Translations under genes and position numbers: made by a program | Notes under the pieces: generated by a model | What the model saw: the letters and a program-made list of their open reading frames with translations, nothing else | Told to the model about the DNA's origin: nothing | The model's database searches: none | Shown here: positions 47,668-59,487 of the stretch, piece by piece | How the letters are laid out: each line of letters starts with the position of its first letter | Position numbering within the stretch: the first letter of the stretch is position 1 | Origin: Pseudoalteromonas phenolica | GTDB taxonomy: Bacteria; Pseudomonadota; Gammaproteobacteria; Enterobacterales; Alteromonadaceae | Length of the DNA: 64,000 nucleotides | Assembly (NCBI RefSeq): GCF_005886345.1 | Contig: NZ_PNEC01000001.1 | Coordinates: 62,001-126,000 of the forward strand | Reading direction: 5' to 3'

Positions 47668-48684
47668 TTATATAGTTGCGATGCTGACTTTGTCACCATC
47701 CACTAAATTCAATGCTTTTGCTAACTTAGCAGAAACTACTACGCTCTCGCTATTTTCATCAAACTGCAGCTCTGCAACGGTTGCACGATACCCTTGAAGT
47801 TTATCATTTGCAATCATAACAGGTGAGCCACCTGAGTTATCACCAATTGTCACTGTTTTATAGCTAGCTGAACGCACTGTACGAATATTATCAACCTTAG
47901 CCTCTACTGTTGGACCGGCGTCGAAAATATCTACATAGCCGTTAAAAGTGAAACCTTCGTTCTTAAGTAGCTCAATCGCTGGACGCGTATTATCGTGCAC
48001 TTGACCAATCACTTCTTGTGCTTCTTCACTCAACAGATTCACATAAATTGGGTATTTTGGCATAAGCTCAGCAATGAACACTTTCTGGCCGATACCCGTT
48101 AGGTAATCTGCCGTTGGGAAATCCATTGAGAAGAAGTGCTCTTCTAGCCATTGCCAGAATGGGCTTTGACCATTTTCGTCTGACACACCGCGCATTTCAG
48201 CAATAACTGTATCTGCAAAGCGCTGTTGATGTTGTTTGATAAACATAAAGCGCGACTTTGACAGTAACTTGCCATTAAAACCTCGACGATGCCCTTCTTT
48301 CAAGAACAAAGTACATAGTTCAGTTGCACCCGTGTAGTCGTTACACAGAGTCAGAATATCAACCGCTTTATAAACATTTAAGGTGCGTGATGAGTGGATC
48401 ACTTTGCTCAAATGATAATGATAAAATGCATCATCTAAACCAACAGCGGCTTCAATCGCACTGGTACCCACTACTTCGCCAGTTTCAGTATCTTCTAAAA
48501 CAAACAAATAGCCTTCATCAAAAGGGACATCCGTTTCTTTTTTGAAAGACGCTTCAGAGCGTTCGATTTTGCTTTGTAATAGCGCTTCATTATTTGGTAA
48601 TGAAGTAAAGCCATGACCTGATTCATGGGCAATTTTTAAAAGCGCTGGATAGTCGCTTTGCTGGATTGGGCGAAGGATCATCAT
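47668..48684 (-). CDS. astA: Arginine N-succinyltransferase
   Basis: AstA transfers succinyl from succinyl-CoA to the alpha-amino group of arginine, the first step of the AST pathway. From 48684 the protein has 338 residues and shows ILRPIQQSDYPALLKIAHESGHGFTSLP, GTSAIEAAVGLDDAFYHYHL and FDAGPTVEAKVDNIRTVR, all AstA signatures. The Met codons at 48684 and 48681 are both possible starts; an earlier start at 48735 is unlikely. It follows astC by about 70 nt. Confidence 0.94.
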   Translation of the reverse strand: MMILRPIQQSDYPALLKIAHESGHGFTSLPNNEALLQSKIERSEASFKKETDVPFDEGYLFVLEDTETGEVVGTSAIEAAVGLDDAFYHYHLSKVIHSSRTLNVYKAVDILTLCNDYTGATELCTLFLKEGHRRGFNGKLLSKSRFMFIKQHQQRFADTVIAEMRGVSDENGQSPFWQWLEEHFFSMDFPTADYLTGIGQKVFIAELMPKYPIYVNLLSEEAQEVIGQVHDNTRPAIELLKNEGFTFNGYVDIFDAGPTVEAKVDNIRTVRSASYKTVTIGDNSGGSPVMIANDKLQGYRATVAELQFDENSESVVVSAKLAKALNLVDGDKVSIATI

Positions 48685-48753
48685 GGGTCCGCTTACTCCT
48701 AAAAAGTTAACTTGACGGTAGACAAGGCCAAGCAAGCTTGGCCACTCAAGGAA

Positions 48754-50264
<1,511 letters not shown>

Positions 50265-51440
50265 TTACAAAATTGTTAGCTGTAAACTATGGAAGTTACA
50301 TTTTGCCAACGTATTTAGTTCCTCTTTTGTTAACCCAAGGTGAGCGAACCAGTGAGCTGCTTCGTCTTTTTCTACAAACTGATTATCTTTTAAAATAGTA
50401 TACAAGCTATAGCCATGAGCTTTTCTTAGCACTTGGCTGAGTGGGAGGTAATCTGCTGACTGGCTATGCGATTGAGGTAAATAATTAATTGCAAACTCTT
50501 CGATAGCGGCTGTAAAAGGTAAATACCTGAAAGCCATTTTCTCAATGAGTTTAGCTGATAGCCCTGCTGATTGATTAAGTAGTAGACCTCTTAAAAATAA
50601 CGGATCTGGTGCAAGCTCAAGCAAAGCAGAATGTAAGTCTTTATGGTTTTTATCGCGGGCAATACGCACTTTTTCTTGCCAAACACGCTCAAATGTCCAC
50701 AAGTACAAACGTGTTAACGCAACTTTGCCTACATCTAATAACATCCCGAGAGTAAAAGCATGTTGTTCTTTAACGCCGTTTAATTCAGCCAAGTGCTTTG
50801 CTGCAATACCGGTTGTCATACTGTGGTCACGAAGCTTCCTTTTTAACAAAGGGAAGGGAGAAGTATCATGTGGCATCCAATGACGCATGGCAAAGGTAGG
50901 GATCACCATTTGCAAATTCTCTAAACCTAGATACCTCAAAGCTAAAGCTGGTGTATCAACTTTTACAGTTGTGCCTTTACTGCTTTGTTTACGATATTGT
51001 GGCAGGTTGACCAAAGAAACCAAATCTCGACCTAGCCAAGGGAGTTCATTGACTAATGGTTCTAAACGCCCTACTGACGCAGACTTCACCCCTAGAATAT
51101 CTAGAATAGTGGGTACCGCATCTTGGATGCCTACTATCTCATGATAAATATTGTCTATATCTTCTATTTGCTTTTGAATTGAGTTTTCAATGCTCTGATG
51201 AAGATGGTTACTGGCTTTAGCTATGTACTTATGATGACTTGTACTGCTTTCCTGACGTTTCGCCGCAGCAGCAATTTCAACTTCAAGCATGGTTCGCTGT
51301 GGTATCTTTTCACCATAATTAATATCAAGTGTGTGTATATACCCTAGTTGCTGTTGTGCGAAGTTATGGCTAATAAATAAATCGTGCGCACGTTCGTTCA
51401 GTGCGATTGATGTCCTTAATTGACGAGATAATTCAGTCAT
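50265..51440 (-). CDS. HDOD-domain signalling protein
   Basis: The 391-residue protein contains an HDOD domain (about 95-320): VPTILDILGVKSASVGRLEPLVNELPWLGRDLVSLVNLP, then TPALALRYLGLENLQMVIPTFAMR and HSMTTGIAAKHLAEL...AFTLGMLLDVGK. The catalytic HD pair of true phosphohydrolases is not evident, as usual for HDOD. The N-terminal 90 residues are helical and unassigned. HDOD proteins act in motility, biofilm and cyclic-di-GMP-linked regulation. It is a separate unit between pabA and astC. Confidence 0.85.
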   Translation of the reverse strand: MTELSRQLRTSIALNERAHDLFISHNFAQQQLGYIHTLDINYGEKIPQRTMLEVEIAAAAKRQESSTSHHKYIAKASNHLHQSIENSIQKQIEDIDNIYHEIVGIQDAVPTILDILGVKSASVGRLEPLVNELPWLGRDLVSLVNLPQYRKQSSKGTTVKVDTPALALRYLGLENLQMVIPTFAMRHWMPHDTSPFPLLKRKLRDHSMTTGIAAKHLAELNGVKEQHAFTLGMLLDVGKVALTRLYLWTFERVWQEKVRIARDKNHKDLHSALLELAPDPLFLRGLLLNQSAGLSAKLIEKMAFRYLPFTAAIEEFAINYLPQSHSQSADYLPLSQVLRKAHGYSLYTILKDNQFVEKDEAAHWFAHLGLTKEELNTLAKCNFHSLQLTIL

Positions 51441-51476
51441 TGAGCGTTCTTATTAGTCCTATTTAACGCTTTTCTT

Positions 51477-52064
51477 TTATTTTGAAAAGCGACGAATAAA
51501 GTTATCTAGTAGTGCCAAGCCTTGCTCTGTCAAAATAGCTTCTGGGTGAAACTGCACTCCCTCCAGCGCCATTTCAGTATGGCATAAGCCCATAATTTCA
51601 TCCACTTGTTGCATGCCATTCTCTGTCCATGCCGTGATTTTAAGGTCTTCAGGAAAACGCTCTTTGGCAACAATTAAAGAGTGATAGCGACACACCGTTA
51701 AGGGATCAGGTAGCCCTTGAAACACCCCATTATTAGAGTGGCGAATTTGCGACGTTTTACCGTGCATTACCTCCCTTGCTCTGACTACTTGCGCACCCAA
51801 TGCTTGTGCAATTGTTTGATGACCCAAACAAATCCCTAGAATAGGAAACTGACCTTTTAGTTGCTCAACCACAGACAGAGATATACCTGCTTCATTTGGG
51901 CTACATGGGCCTGGAGAAATAACAATGTGCTCAGGGTTAAGCGCTCGGATATCAGCAATACTTAACTCATCGTTCCGTTTTACTACAACGTCTTGATTTA
52001 AGCGTTGGAAATACTGCACTAGGTTATAGGTAAACGAGTCGTAATTATCGATCATTAATAACAT
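51477..52064 (-). CDS. pabA: Anthranilate/aminodeoxychorismate synthase glutamine amidotransferase component
   Basis: The 195-residue class I amidotransferase has the nucleophile Cys in [15 protein letters not shown] and the His-Glu pair in VQFHPEAIL. The N-terminal [18 protein letters not shown] is the TrpG/PabA signature. It supplies ammonia for folate (with PabB) and possibly tryptophan (with TrpE). The position beside trpS, gph and rpe matches pabA of E. coli. The ATG at 52064 is preferred to an in-frame GTG at 52076. Confidence 0.93.
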   Translation of the reverse strand: MLLMIDNYDSFTYNLVQYFQRLNQDVVVKRNDELSIADIRALNPEHIVISPGPCSPNEAGISLSVVEQLKGQFPILGICLGHQTIAQALGAQVVRAREVMHGKTSQIRHSNNGVFQGLPDPLTVCRYHSLIVAKERFPEDLKITAWTENGMQQVDEIMGLCHTEMALEGVQFHPEAILTEQGLALLDNFIRRFSK

Positions 52065-52076
52065 AGAAATTTCCAC

Positions 52077-52100
52077 AAAAAAGCCAGGCGTTAGCCTGGC
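52077..52100 (-). terminator. Terminator between trpS and pabA
   Basis: GCCAGGC/GCCTGGC 7-bp stem (52083-52089, 52094-52100), GTTA loop; on the minus strand six T follow. It lies 19 bases after the trpS stop. Confidence 0.85.
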
Positions 52101-52118
52101 CTAAATTATAAAACCGAA

Positions 52119-53123
52119 TTATGGACGAGGTATGAAGCCCACAGCATCATAAACTGCTTTTAGCGTTTTCTCGGCTCTCGCACCTGCTTTTTCAGCACCA
52201 TTACGCATAATGTTATCTAATAGTGTCTGATCTTCACGAATTTCTTTGAAACGCGCTTGGATTGGCTCAATCATGTTTACCACTGCCGCAGCGGTATCTT
52301 TCTTCAAGTGGCCATACATCTTATCTTCGTATTCAGGCACTAGGTCTTCAATTGAGCGCTTTGTTGCCACAGACAGAAGCGTAAGAAGGTTTGATACACC
52401 TGGCTTTTCTTCTCTATCAAAGTATATACGCGCTTGCTCATCTGAATCAGTGACGGCTTTTTTGAGCTTTTTCTCGATTTTCTTTGGCTCGTCTAACAAC
52501 ATGATGTACGCATTTGGGTTTTCATCCGACTTAGACATTTTCTTCAGTGGATCTTGTAAACTCATCACGCGTGCACCAAGTTCTGGGATGTAAGGTTCAG
52601 GTACTTTGAAAACATCCCCGTATAAGTTGTTGAAGCGTGTTGCGATATCACGAGTTAACTCTAGGTGTTGCTTTTGGTCTTCACCAACAGGCACTTGATC
52701 TGCTTGATATAATAAGATGTCAGCGGCTTGTAATACTGGGTAAGAGAATAAACCCACGTTTACATTGTTAGCATGTTTTGAAGACTTATCTTTAAACTGC
52801 GTCATGCGATTTAGTTCGCCCATTTGTGCATAACAGTTTAACACCCAAGAGAGCTGAGCATGCTCAGGAACTTGCGATTGAACAAACAACGCCGATTTCT
52901 CAGGGTCAATACCACAAGCAGCGTACAATGCAACGCCATCTAACACACGCTCACGTAGCATTTTAGGGTCTTGGCGAACTGTGATCGCGTGTAAATCTAC
53001 TAGCATAAAGAAACAATCATGATCTTGTTGTAACTTAAGCCACTGGTTTATGGCGCCTACATAATTGCCTATCGTCATACCACCGGTTGGCTGAATGCCA
53101 CTTAACACTACTGGTTTAGTCAT
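52119..53123 (-). CDS. trpS: Tryptophan-tRNA ligase
   Basis: TrpS (334 residues) charges tRNA-Trp. The class I signature appears as [14 protein letters not shown] (11-24; TIGN replaces HIGH) and KMSKS at 195-199. [41 protein letters not shown] is diagnostic. It follows gph by 26 nt in the rpe-gph-trpS block. Confidence 0.97.
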   Translation of the reverse strand: MTKPVVLSGIQPTGGMTIGNYVGAINQWLKLQQDHDCFFMLVDLHAITVRQDPKMLRERVLDGVALYAACGIDPEKSALFVQSQVPEHAQLSWVLNCYAQMGELNRMTQFKDKSSKHANNVNVGLFSYPVLQAADILLYQADQVPVGEDQKQHLELTRDIATRFNNLYGDVFKVPEPYIPELGARVMSLQDPLKKMSKSDENPNAYIMLLDEPKKIEKKLKKAVTDSDEQARIYFDREEKPGVSNLLTLLSVATKRSIEDLVPEYEDKMYGHLKKDTAAAVVNMIEPIQARFKEIREDQTLLDNIMRNGAEKAGARAEKTLKAVYDAVGFIPRP

Positions 53124-53149
53124 GTTGTTCCTTTATTAAATTTACTGAT

Positions 53150-53815
53150 TTATTGCTGATTAATGATTGGGATTATATCTAAGAACCCGTCGCATAGGTA
53201 CTCGGGTTCAAGCTCTTTTAAGTCGAATCCTTGATTGTAACCATAAGTCAACGCAAGTACATCAATTTCTGCGCTTTTAGCAGCGATAATATCGCTCTTT
53301 GAGTCTCCAATCATGACTGCCTTTTCTGGCGAAATATTAAGTGCCTCACAGGCTTTTAAAAGTGGCGAAGGTGAAGGTTTTTTCTCGCCATCATCACCAC
53401 ACACTAAGACTTTAAAATGTGACGTTAGGTTTAACTTTTCTAAAAGCTGCTCGGTAAAAACGCGATCTTTATTAGTCACAATGGCTTTTGGCAGATGCGC
53501 TGTAGCCGCTAAGCCTGTTTCAACATGTTGATAAAGAACAACATAGTCACCAGCAAGTTGCTGATAATGATTTTTAAATCTCACGACCGCATCGACGACC
53601 AAGCTCGAAGGTAACTCTGGATTGACTGCCATATCACCGCTCAATGCACGCTTCACTAGCATTTCAATACCATTACCGACCCAAGTCGTTACTTGCGCAT
53701 AGCTAACTACCGGAAACGCCACTTCTGTCAAAGTCAGATTTAGCGCCATATACATATCTTGGGCGCTGTCTATTAATGTGCCGTCTAAATCAAATAGCAC
53801 ACCTTGGTATTTCAT
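53150..53815 (-). CDS. gph: Phosphoglycolate phosphatase (HAD family)
   Basis: Gph removes phosphate from 2-phosphoglycolate, which arises in DNA repair. The 221-residue HAD protein starts with the nucleophile motif [13 protein letters not shown], with VTNKDR as motif II and [14 protein letters not shown]...MIGDSKSDI as motifs III/IV. It overlaps rpe by 4 nt, the conserved order. Confidence 0.95.
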   Translation of the reverse strand: MKYQGVLFDLDGTLIDSAQDMYMALNLTLTEVAFPVVSYAQVTTWVGNGIEMLVKRALSGDMAVNPELPSSLVVDAVVRFKNHYQQLAGDYVVLYQHVETGLAATAHLPKAIVTNKDRVFTEQLLEKLNLTSHFKVLVCGDDGEKKPSPSPLLKACEALNISPEKAVMIGDSKSDIIAAKSAEIDVLALTYGYNQGFDLKELEPEYLCDGFLDIIPIINQQ

Positions 53816-54495
53816 CGTGAAACCTTCGCCAGCTCTTCACGCATTTGCGTAATAACTTGCGCATAATCAGGTTGATTAAAGATAGCTGATCCAGCCACGA
53901 ACATATCTGCACCTGCTGCTGCAATTTCTGCGATGTTATCGACTTTCACACCACCGTCGATTTCTAAACGGATATCTCGACCAGATGCGTCAATACGCTC
54001 ACGTACTTGCTTTAGTTTATCTAAGGTCTGTGGAATGAAACTCTGCCCACCAAAACCTGGATTTACTGACATAAGTAAAATGACGTCGAGCTTATCCATT
54101 ACATAATCTAAATAATGTAATGGTGTTGCTGGATTAAATACTAAACCTGCCTGACAACCATGTTCTTTGATTAATGAAATGGTTCTATCAATATGTTCAC
54201 TTGCTTCCGGATGAAAAGTGATGATACTTGCACCAGCCTTGGCAAACTCAGGAATCAGTGCATCTACAGGCTTAACCATTAAATGCACATCGATCGGCGC
54301 CTCAATACCATAATCACGTAAAGCCTTACATACCATAGGACCAAATGTCAGGTTTGGTACATAATGGTTGTCCATGACATCAAAGTGTACGACATCAGCG
54401 CCTGATTTAATAACACGCTCAACGTCTTCACCGAGTCTTGCGAAATCAGCAGATAAGATAGAAGGAGCAATAAGGTATTGAGGTTGTTTTTGCAC
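53812..54495 (-). CDS. rpe: Ribulose-phosphate 3-epimerase
   Basis: Rpe interconverts ribulose 5-phosphate and xylulose 5-phosphate in the pentose phosphate pathway. The 227-residue TIM barrel shows [34 protein letters not shown] (metal His and Asp), [14 protein letters not shown] and [12 protein letters not shown]. It is the first gene of rpe-gph-trpS. Confidence 0.97.
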   Translation of the reverse strand: MQKQPQYLIAPSILSADFARLGEDVERVIKSGADVVHFDVMDNHYVPNLTFGPMVCKALRDYGIEAPIDVHLMVKPVDALIPEFAKAGASIITFHPEASEHIDRTISLIKEHGCQAGLVFNPATPLHYLDYVMDKLDVILLMSVNPGFGGQSFIPQTLDKLKQVRERIDASGRDIRLEIDGGVKVDNIAEIAAAGADMFVAGSAIFNQPDYAQVITQMREELAKVSR

Positions 54496-54721
54496 GGTAA
54501 ACTCTCTTTAAATTATACATCAGTTGTCAGCGTTACTTTACCGCAATTCATGCCTTGTACCCAAGTTTTATTCTCCTCGTTCCTGCATCGAAAATGACTA
54601 AAAACTCCAATCATATTTTTTACTTTATGGCGATTAACGCACAAATTCTTACGTTATCTATGTTTGTTTTCTGAACAGTAACGGTGTATTATATCTAGAT
54701 AACTGTTGGGTGGAGTTACAC

Positions 54722-55024
54722 ATGTTTAGTCGGCTTAAAACACGGATGCTTGCGGTGACAGCTGTTGTTACATTATCAGCAGGAGTTTACTCTGTTGATT
54801 ACAGCAAAGAAATTGCCAGTAGCACATGTTCATGTAGTACAAATACGGTTCAAGTTAGTTATTCTTCTCTTGAACAATGCAAACTTGAAGCACACACTAG
54901 TTGGTATGCTTGGTTAACTGGCGGAAGTAGCAGTGCTCAATTCCACTACTTAGACCTGTTAGAACTATTGTTAGGTTCTGAAGAGTCTGAAACCAGTTCT
55001 GATAGCTTCACAACTCACTTTTAA
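54722..55024 (+). CDS. Hypothetical exported small protein
   Basis: I do not recognise this 100-residue protein. It has an N-terminal signal-like stretch (MFSRLKTRMLAVTAVVTLSAGVYS), a short cysteine pair (TCSCST), a third Cys near residue 52, and an acidic, Ser-rich tail. The ATG at 54722 has GGGTGGAG upstream; the in-frame GTG at 54710 overlaps that site. It abuts the next gene (TAA then ATG), so they form an operon. It sits between rpe and dam, a position not occupied in E. coli. Confidence 0.7.
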   Translation: MFSRLKTRMLAVTAVVTLSAGVYSVDYSKEIASSTCSCSTNTVQVSYSSLEQCKLEAHTSWYAWLTGGSSSAQFHYLDLLELLLGSEESETSSDSFTTHF

Positions 55025-55210
55025 ATGCGTAAGCTGCTAAACATTGTTCAAAGTGTCTTAGCAGCTATGTTTGGCGTTCAAAGCCAACATAAACGTCAAC
55101 AAGATTTTTCAAACAAATATCTCTTTATCTCATTCACTCTAACTTCAATTGTATTTGTTTTTCTTTTAGTGGTAGGCCTGATCTGGCTTGTGGGCATAAT
55201 TACTAGGTGA
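55025..55210 (+). CDS. DUF2970-family small membrane protein
   Basis: This 61-residue protein matches the DUF2970 pattern: LNIVQSVLAAMFGVQSQHKRQQDFSN followed by a C-terminal transmembrane helix (about 34-58). The function is unknown. Its start follows the preceding stop without a gap, and its stop adjoins the stop of convergent dam with no spacer. Confidence 0.8.
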   Translation: MRKLLNIVQSVLAAMFGVQSQHKRQQDFSNKYLFISFTLTSIVFVFLLVVGLIWLVGIITR

Positions 55211-56050
55211 TCACCCCTTATACAATGCCATCACTTCTTCTATCTTACTGCGCACACTGCCTTTACAACTGATGTTGCGCTGAACTTGTAAGGTGGTAAT
55301 TTTATCTGCACTGCGATAAAGCTGCTTGGTGAAATCCACATAATGATTCGAAATGAGTGTCGATACGCCTCGTTTTTTGGCTGCAATAGCGCACTCAACC
55401 AAACGTGCTTGATCTTCATCCGTAAATTTATTACCGGCATAAGCCGTGAAACTTGAAGTCCGGTTTATCGGTGAATAAGGAGGATCACAGTAAACGACGT
55501 CGTGCTTATCCGCTTTGCTAAAAGCATGTTCAAAGTCATTACATATAAACGTTGCACGCTTTGCGACTTTGGCAAATTGTAATAACTCTTCTCGAGGGTA
55601 GTAAGGGTGTTTGTAACGACCAAATGGTACATTAAAACCGCCTTTTTGATTGTAACGACATAGGCCGTTATAACCATGACGATTAAGATAGATGAACAAT
55701 AATGAACGTTTATATGGGTCTAAAGTATCGTTAAACTCTTCTCGAAGCTGGTAATAGCGAGCTTCTTCATTATGATCGCCTATAAACAAATACTCGGCTT
55801 CGCGAATAAACTCTTTTGGTGAATCTTTAAGAATATTAAATAGGTTAATAAGGTCTTTATTGACATCAAGGAGCAAATATTCTTCAAAATCTATATTTAA
55901 AAATACAGAGCCACCACCAACAAAAGGCTCAATTAAGCGTTGCTTCCCCTTTAAAGGTAAGTTTGCTTTAATCTCTTCTATTATCCGTTTTTTCCCGCCT
56001 GCCCATTTCAATGGAGAACGGCGATTAATGACCGATGAGCCGTTTGCCAC
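55211..56050 (-). CDS. dam: DNA adenine methylase
   Basis: Dam methylates adenine in GATC, used in mismatch repair and replication timing. The 279-residue class alpha enzyme has the SAM-binding PLKWAGGKKRIIEEI near the start, FVGGGSVFLNI and the catalytic VVYCDPPYSP. Length is normal. It sits beside damX, aroB and aroK, with a 190-base gap before damX. Chromosomal context indicates the housekeeping enzyme, not a phage copy. Confidence 0.97.
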   Translation of the reverse strand: MANGSSVINRRSPLKWAGGKKRIIEEIKANLPLKGKQRLIEPFVGGGSVFLNIDFEEYLLLDVNKDLINLFNILKDSPKEFIREAEYLFIGDHNEEARYYQLREEFNDTLDPYKRSLLFIYLNRHGYNGLCRYNQKGGFNVPFGRYKHPYYPREELLQFAKVAKRATFICNDFEHAFSKADKHDVVYCDPPYSPINRTSSFTAYAGNKFTDEDQARLVECAIAAKKRGVSTLISNHYVDFTKQLYRSADKITTLQVQRNISCKGSVRSKIEEVMALYKG

Positions 56051-56240
56051 TTTAAACCCTTACATTCTTTTTATTCTTTGCATACACGTCGCCATTAGTA
56101 AAAAATGACCGCTTAAGACATTCACAGTGATTCGACACCGTAAATAAAGTAACGTCATATTTAACCATAGATAGTGACATAAAGACCATTTTTGTTGTGA
56201 TGCATTTAAAGTTGGGCGATTCTACACTAATTCAAGATAA

Positions 56241-57716
56241 TTACCGAGTAACAAGCTGAATTTCCTGTTTGATACGCTCAAATTTCTTAAAAAATGGCTG
56301 ACCAGCTAAGACACTGTCTGGCAGCTTTTGCCGTGCACTTCTTGCATCGTCAATATTTGCAAATGGTGCTTGTATAACCACCCACCAAGGCACATTGCTT
56401 CTGAGCGTTTCATAGATATATACATCCTTTAATTCATTTGCCAAAACAAAGCTATTAGCAATCGCTTTATCTTTGACTGCTAATAGTTGTATAGCCCAGA
56501 CACTGTCTTGTTGAGTTAATAACCACTCTGTTGGGGATAAATCCAACTCTTGATTTTTTGTTTCAGCCGATTGTTCTATAAGCTCTGATTTATTAGGTAA
56601 TTCCGTAGCTTCAGGCGCTTCTACTGTTTGTTTATCTAAATTGCGGTTTGCTGAAATGTTGGTTTCTTCAACAAGATCAACTTCTTCCAGTTTAACTGAC
56701 TGTGAACCACTCTGTAGACTAGTAATCTGAACGTCCTTAGCTGGCAGCGAACTTTCAAGCGCTGTTAAAACGGCAAAGACAGTGTCTGAAGTTGAATCTT
56801 TAGGTGCTTCAACTAAAGTTTCTCTTGGCAATTCACCCTTTTTTTCATTAGCTTCTACCGAAGGCTTAACGACAGTAACGTTTTTTTGCTCTAATACTTT
56901 CGTTGCTTGTGTTTCCACATTCTCTGCTTTTAGAACCTGCTCGGCAGATAGCACTGTCCCTAGAGGTTCAGCACGATCCACTTGCTCACTAAAATAAAAC
57001 TGAATCTGCTTTTGGTACATAAAGGCCACAAGTAACAAAGCTAATAGCACGGTCAAAGCAGTTAAATGCCAACGATAGCTCTTTTTAGATTGTGGGGCTC
57101 TCAACTGGCTCTGTTGCGAAGCTTGCCACTCAAGCAGTAACGCGGGGTTGCCATGTGACTCCTGCAGAAATGACTGAAAAATAGGGTCTTCTTCCATGGG
57201 CAAGTCTTTAAAGAACATCGCCATCAATTGTTTAGACTCAGACAATGACAGGCGTTCTAAATGGATATCAAGTGCCGAAGGCAGCATTCTAGGCGCTTGT
57301 GCTGTTACCAAAATAAACAGCTCAACAGGACTTTTTGCTGACAATATTCTCAACTGCTCAATAATTTCATCTGAAAGATGTCTTGCGCCATCTAATACCC
57401 AAAAACAAGGATCACAAGGTTGCGTTTGATAAAGTTGAAAAAAATTTTCTGAAAGCGTTTGTGTTTGATCGACCAGCGGCGCTCTAAAGCTATTTTGTAG
57501 CAACTGAGTCATCAACTCAGTATCTTTCATCTGTGCCGTTACTTGAATATAGGCTTTGCTAAATTCAGGATACTTTTCAGTGATTAAGGTCTCTGCTAAA
57601 TAGCTTTTTCCTAACCCTGAAGGACCAACTAAAGCAATGAGGTTTTGCCCATATTCGAATTGCATCGCAATTCTATCAACCAAGGCAGCTCGACTCGGCA
57701 ATATTTGCGATTGCAT
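56241..57716 (-). CDS. damX: DamX-like cell-division protein with AAA ATPase and SPOR domains
   Basis: The 491-residue protein has an N-terminal ATPase-like domain with Walker A GPSGLGKS (31-38) and a Walker B-like FWVLDGAR (105-112). A transmembrane helix (about 216-233) follows, then a Glu/Val-rich periplasmic linker and a C-terminal SPOR domain (about 408-485). SPOR domains bind denuded peptidoglycan at the septum. In E. coli the N-terminal ATPase core is not evident, so this is the longer architecture found in Alteromonadales and Vibrio. It overlaps aroB by 1 nt. Confidence 0.93.
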   Translation of the reverse strand: MQSQILPSRAALVDRIAMQFEYGQNLIALVGPSGLGKSYLAETLITEKYPEFSKAYIQVTAQMKDTELMTQLLQNSFRAPLVDQTQTLSENFFQLYQTQPCDPCFWVLDGARHLSDEIIEQLRILSAKSPVELFILVTAQAPRMLPSALDIHLERLSLSESKQLMAMFFKDLPMEEDPIFQSFLQESHGNPALLLEWQASQQSQLRAPQSKKSYRWHLTALTVLLALLLVAFMYQKQIQFYFSEQVDRAEPLGTVLSAEQVLKAENVETQATKVLEQKNVTVVKPSVEANEKKGELPRETLVEAPKDSTSDTVFAVLTALESSLPAKDVQITSLQSGSQSVKLEEVDLVEETNISANRNLDKQTVEAPEATELPNKSELIEQSAETKNQELDLSPTEWLLTQQDSVWAIQLLAVKDKAIANSFVLANELKDVYIYETLRSNVPWWVVIQAPFANIDDARSARQKLPDSVLAGQPFFKKFERIKQEIQLVTR

Positions 57717-58786
57717 TAGCGCCCTATTAGCTGGCTCACGGCTTCGTCAGACACATCATCTACGAGTGCACATTGTCCTAACTGAGTCGGGACAATAAAT
57801 CTGATCTTGCCTTGTTGGTTCTTTTTGTCTTTGCGCATATGACCGATAAACTGTTTACTGGTCATGGTCTCTGGGGCACTGACTGGTAGATTATAATTTG
57901 CAATCAGCGCTTGAACTCGAGAAACTTCAGATTCAGTAACAGAACCTCGCATGTGCGCCAGTTGCATCGCTAACATCATACCCGCAGCAACGGCTTCACC
58001 ATGCAGCCAATTACCATAGCCCATTTGTGCTTCAATGGCATGGCCAAATGTATGGCCTAAGTTAAGGAGTGCTCTCAAGCCTGCCTCTTTCTCGTCTTGA
58101 GAAACGATTTCAGCTTTGATTTCACAGCAACGATAAATCACCTTTTGCAAGACATCGTTTTGTAAATTACTGAGAGCTTCATGTTGCTCTTCTAAAAGAC
58201 TCAAAAGAGCTAGATCATAAATTAAACCGTATTTAATGACCTCAGCCATACCCGCAGCAAACTCTCTGCTTGGCAAAGTTTGTAAGCTATTAATATCGAT
58301 AAAAACTGCTTTGGGCTGATAAAAGGCGCCAATCATGTTTTTACCTAGCGGGTGGTTCACTGCTGTTTTTCCGCCTACAGAGGAGTCAACTTGTGAAAGC
58401 AAAGTCGTTGGAATTTGAATGAATGGCACACCGCGTTGATAGCACGCAGCCACAAACCCTGTTAAATCTCCAATTACCCCACCACCAAGCGCAATTAAAC
58501 AAGTGTCTCGACCACAATTGTGCTCAAGTAAAAAAGCGGACACTTTTTCAAACCACTCTAAGGTCTTGAATTGTTCACCATCAGGAAGAATAAAATGGAG
58601 CGGGTCTAACTCATTAAGTTGAGTTAAAAGAGGATCTAAGTAAAGAGGTGCAACTGTTTCGTTGCTTATGATCACTGGGCGACATTTACCTATATGTGAT
58701 AATAATCGCCCACTGTCGTTGAGAAGGTTTTCACCAATATAAATGGGGTAGCTACGCTCGTTTAAATCGACATTCAGTTCAAGCAT
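57716..58786 (-). CDS. aroB: 3-dehydroquinate synthase
   Basis: AroB makes 3-dehydroquinate, the first ring of the shikimate pathway, with NAD and a divalent metal. The 356-residue protein shows [62 protein letters not shown] type text, metal ligands in [12 protein letters not shown] and [11 protein letters not shown]. It lies between aroK (19 nt upstream) and damX. Confidence 0.97.
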   Translation of the reverse strand: MLELNVDLNERSYPIYIGENLLNDSGRLLSHIGKCRPVIISNETVAPLYLDPLLTQLNELDPLHFILPDGEQFKTLEWFEKVSAFLLEHNCGRDTCLIALGGGVIGDLTGFVAACYQRGVPFIQIPTTLLSQVDSSVGGKTAVNHPLGKNMIGAFYQPKAVFIDINSLQTLPSREFAAGMAEVIKYGLIYDLALLSLLEEQHEALSNLQNDVLQKVIYRCCEIKAEIVSQDEKEAGLRALLNLGHTFGHAIEAQMGYGNWLHGEAVAAGMMLAMQLAHMRGSVTESEVSRVQALIANYNLPVSAPETMTSKQFIGHMRKDKKNQQGKIRFIVPTQLGQCALVDDVSDEAVSQLIGR

Positions 58787-58805
58787 GGACTACTCCTTTT
58801 ATGAT

Positions 58806-59324
58806 TTAGAAATCTAACTTCTCAATAATTTGATTTGCTACTACTTTTGCGCTCTGTTCATCAGTACGAACAACAAAGTCAGCAACTTCTTGGTATAAAG
58901 GCTCACGCTCTCCTGCTAAGCGCTCTAGTACATCACGTGGCGCTTCTTCTGTTTGTAGAAGAGGACGACGCTTATCTCTTTGAGTGCGAGCAACTTGTTT
59001 TTCAATTGGTGTTTCTAGGTAAACAACAATGCCACGCGCTGACAGTTTGTTACGAACCTCTTTGCTCATAACTGAACCACCGCCAGTAGCTAATACAATA
59101 CCTTGCATCTCAGTTAGGTCAGAAATCACGCCCTCTTCACGACGACGGAAACCTTCTTCACCTTCAAGATCAAACACCCACGCAATGTCTGCACCAGTGC
59201 GGCGTTCGATTTCTTGATCTGAGTCGAAGAATTCAAGGTGTAACTGATCTGCCAAATGGCGACCAATTGTGCTTTTACCAGCCCCCATTGGGCCTACTAG
59301 AAATATATTACGTTTCTCAGCCAT
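58806..59324 (-). CDS. aroK: Shikimate kinase I
   Basis: AroK phosphorylates shikimate at the 3-OH. The 172-residue P-loop kinase has Walker A GPMGAGKS (11-18), the acid pair in [24 protein letters not shown] and LATGGGSV. It begins the aroK-aroB-damX block, 163 bases after pilQ. Confidence 0.97.
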   Translation of the reverse strand: MAEKRNIFLVGPMGAGKSTIGRHLADQLHLEFFDSDQEIERRTGADIAWVFDLEGEEGFRRREEGVISDLTEMQGIVLATGGGSVMSKEVRNKLSARGIVVYLETPIEKQVARTQRDKRRPLLQTEEAPRDVLERLAGEREPLYQEVADFVVRTDEQSAKVVANQIIEKLDF

Positions 59325-59487
59325 ATCTATTTAGTACTAACGAACTCTAAAATTTGAAAATAAACCCCGCCTCACGACCTGGCCCCAAAATTTAAGGAGG
59401 GGATTATCTCAGTAATTCGTGCGCAATTTCAAGTCTAATCATTTAAATTAACATAAACGTTGCAAGAATGTACTCATTAATGTGTTG

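Noticed and set aside
54710..54721. GTG start for the exported hypothetical protein
   Set aside because: That GTG overlaps the GGGTGGAG ribosome site, which is better placed for the ATG at 54722.
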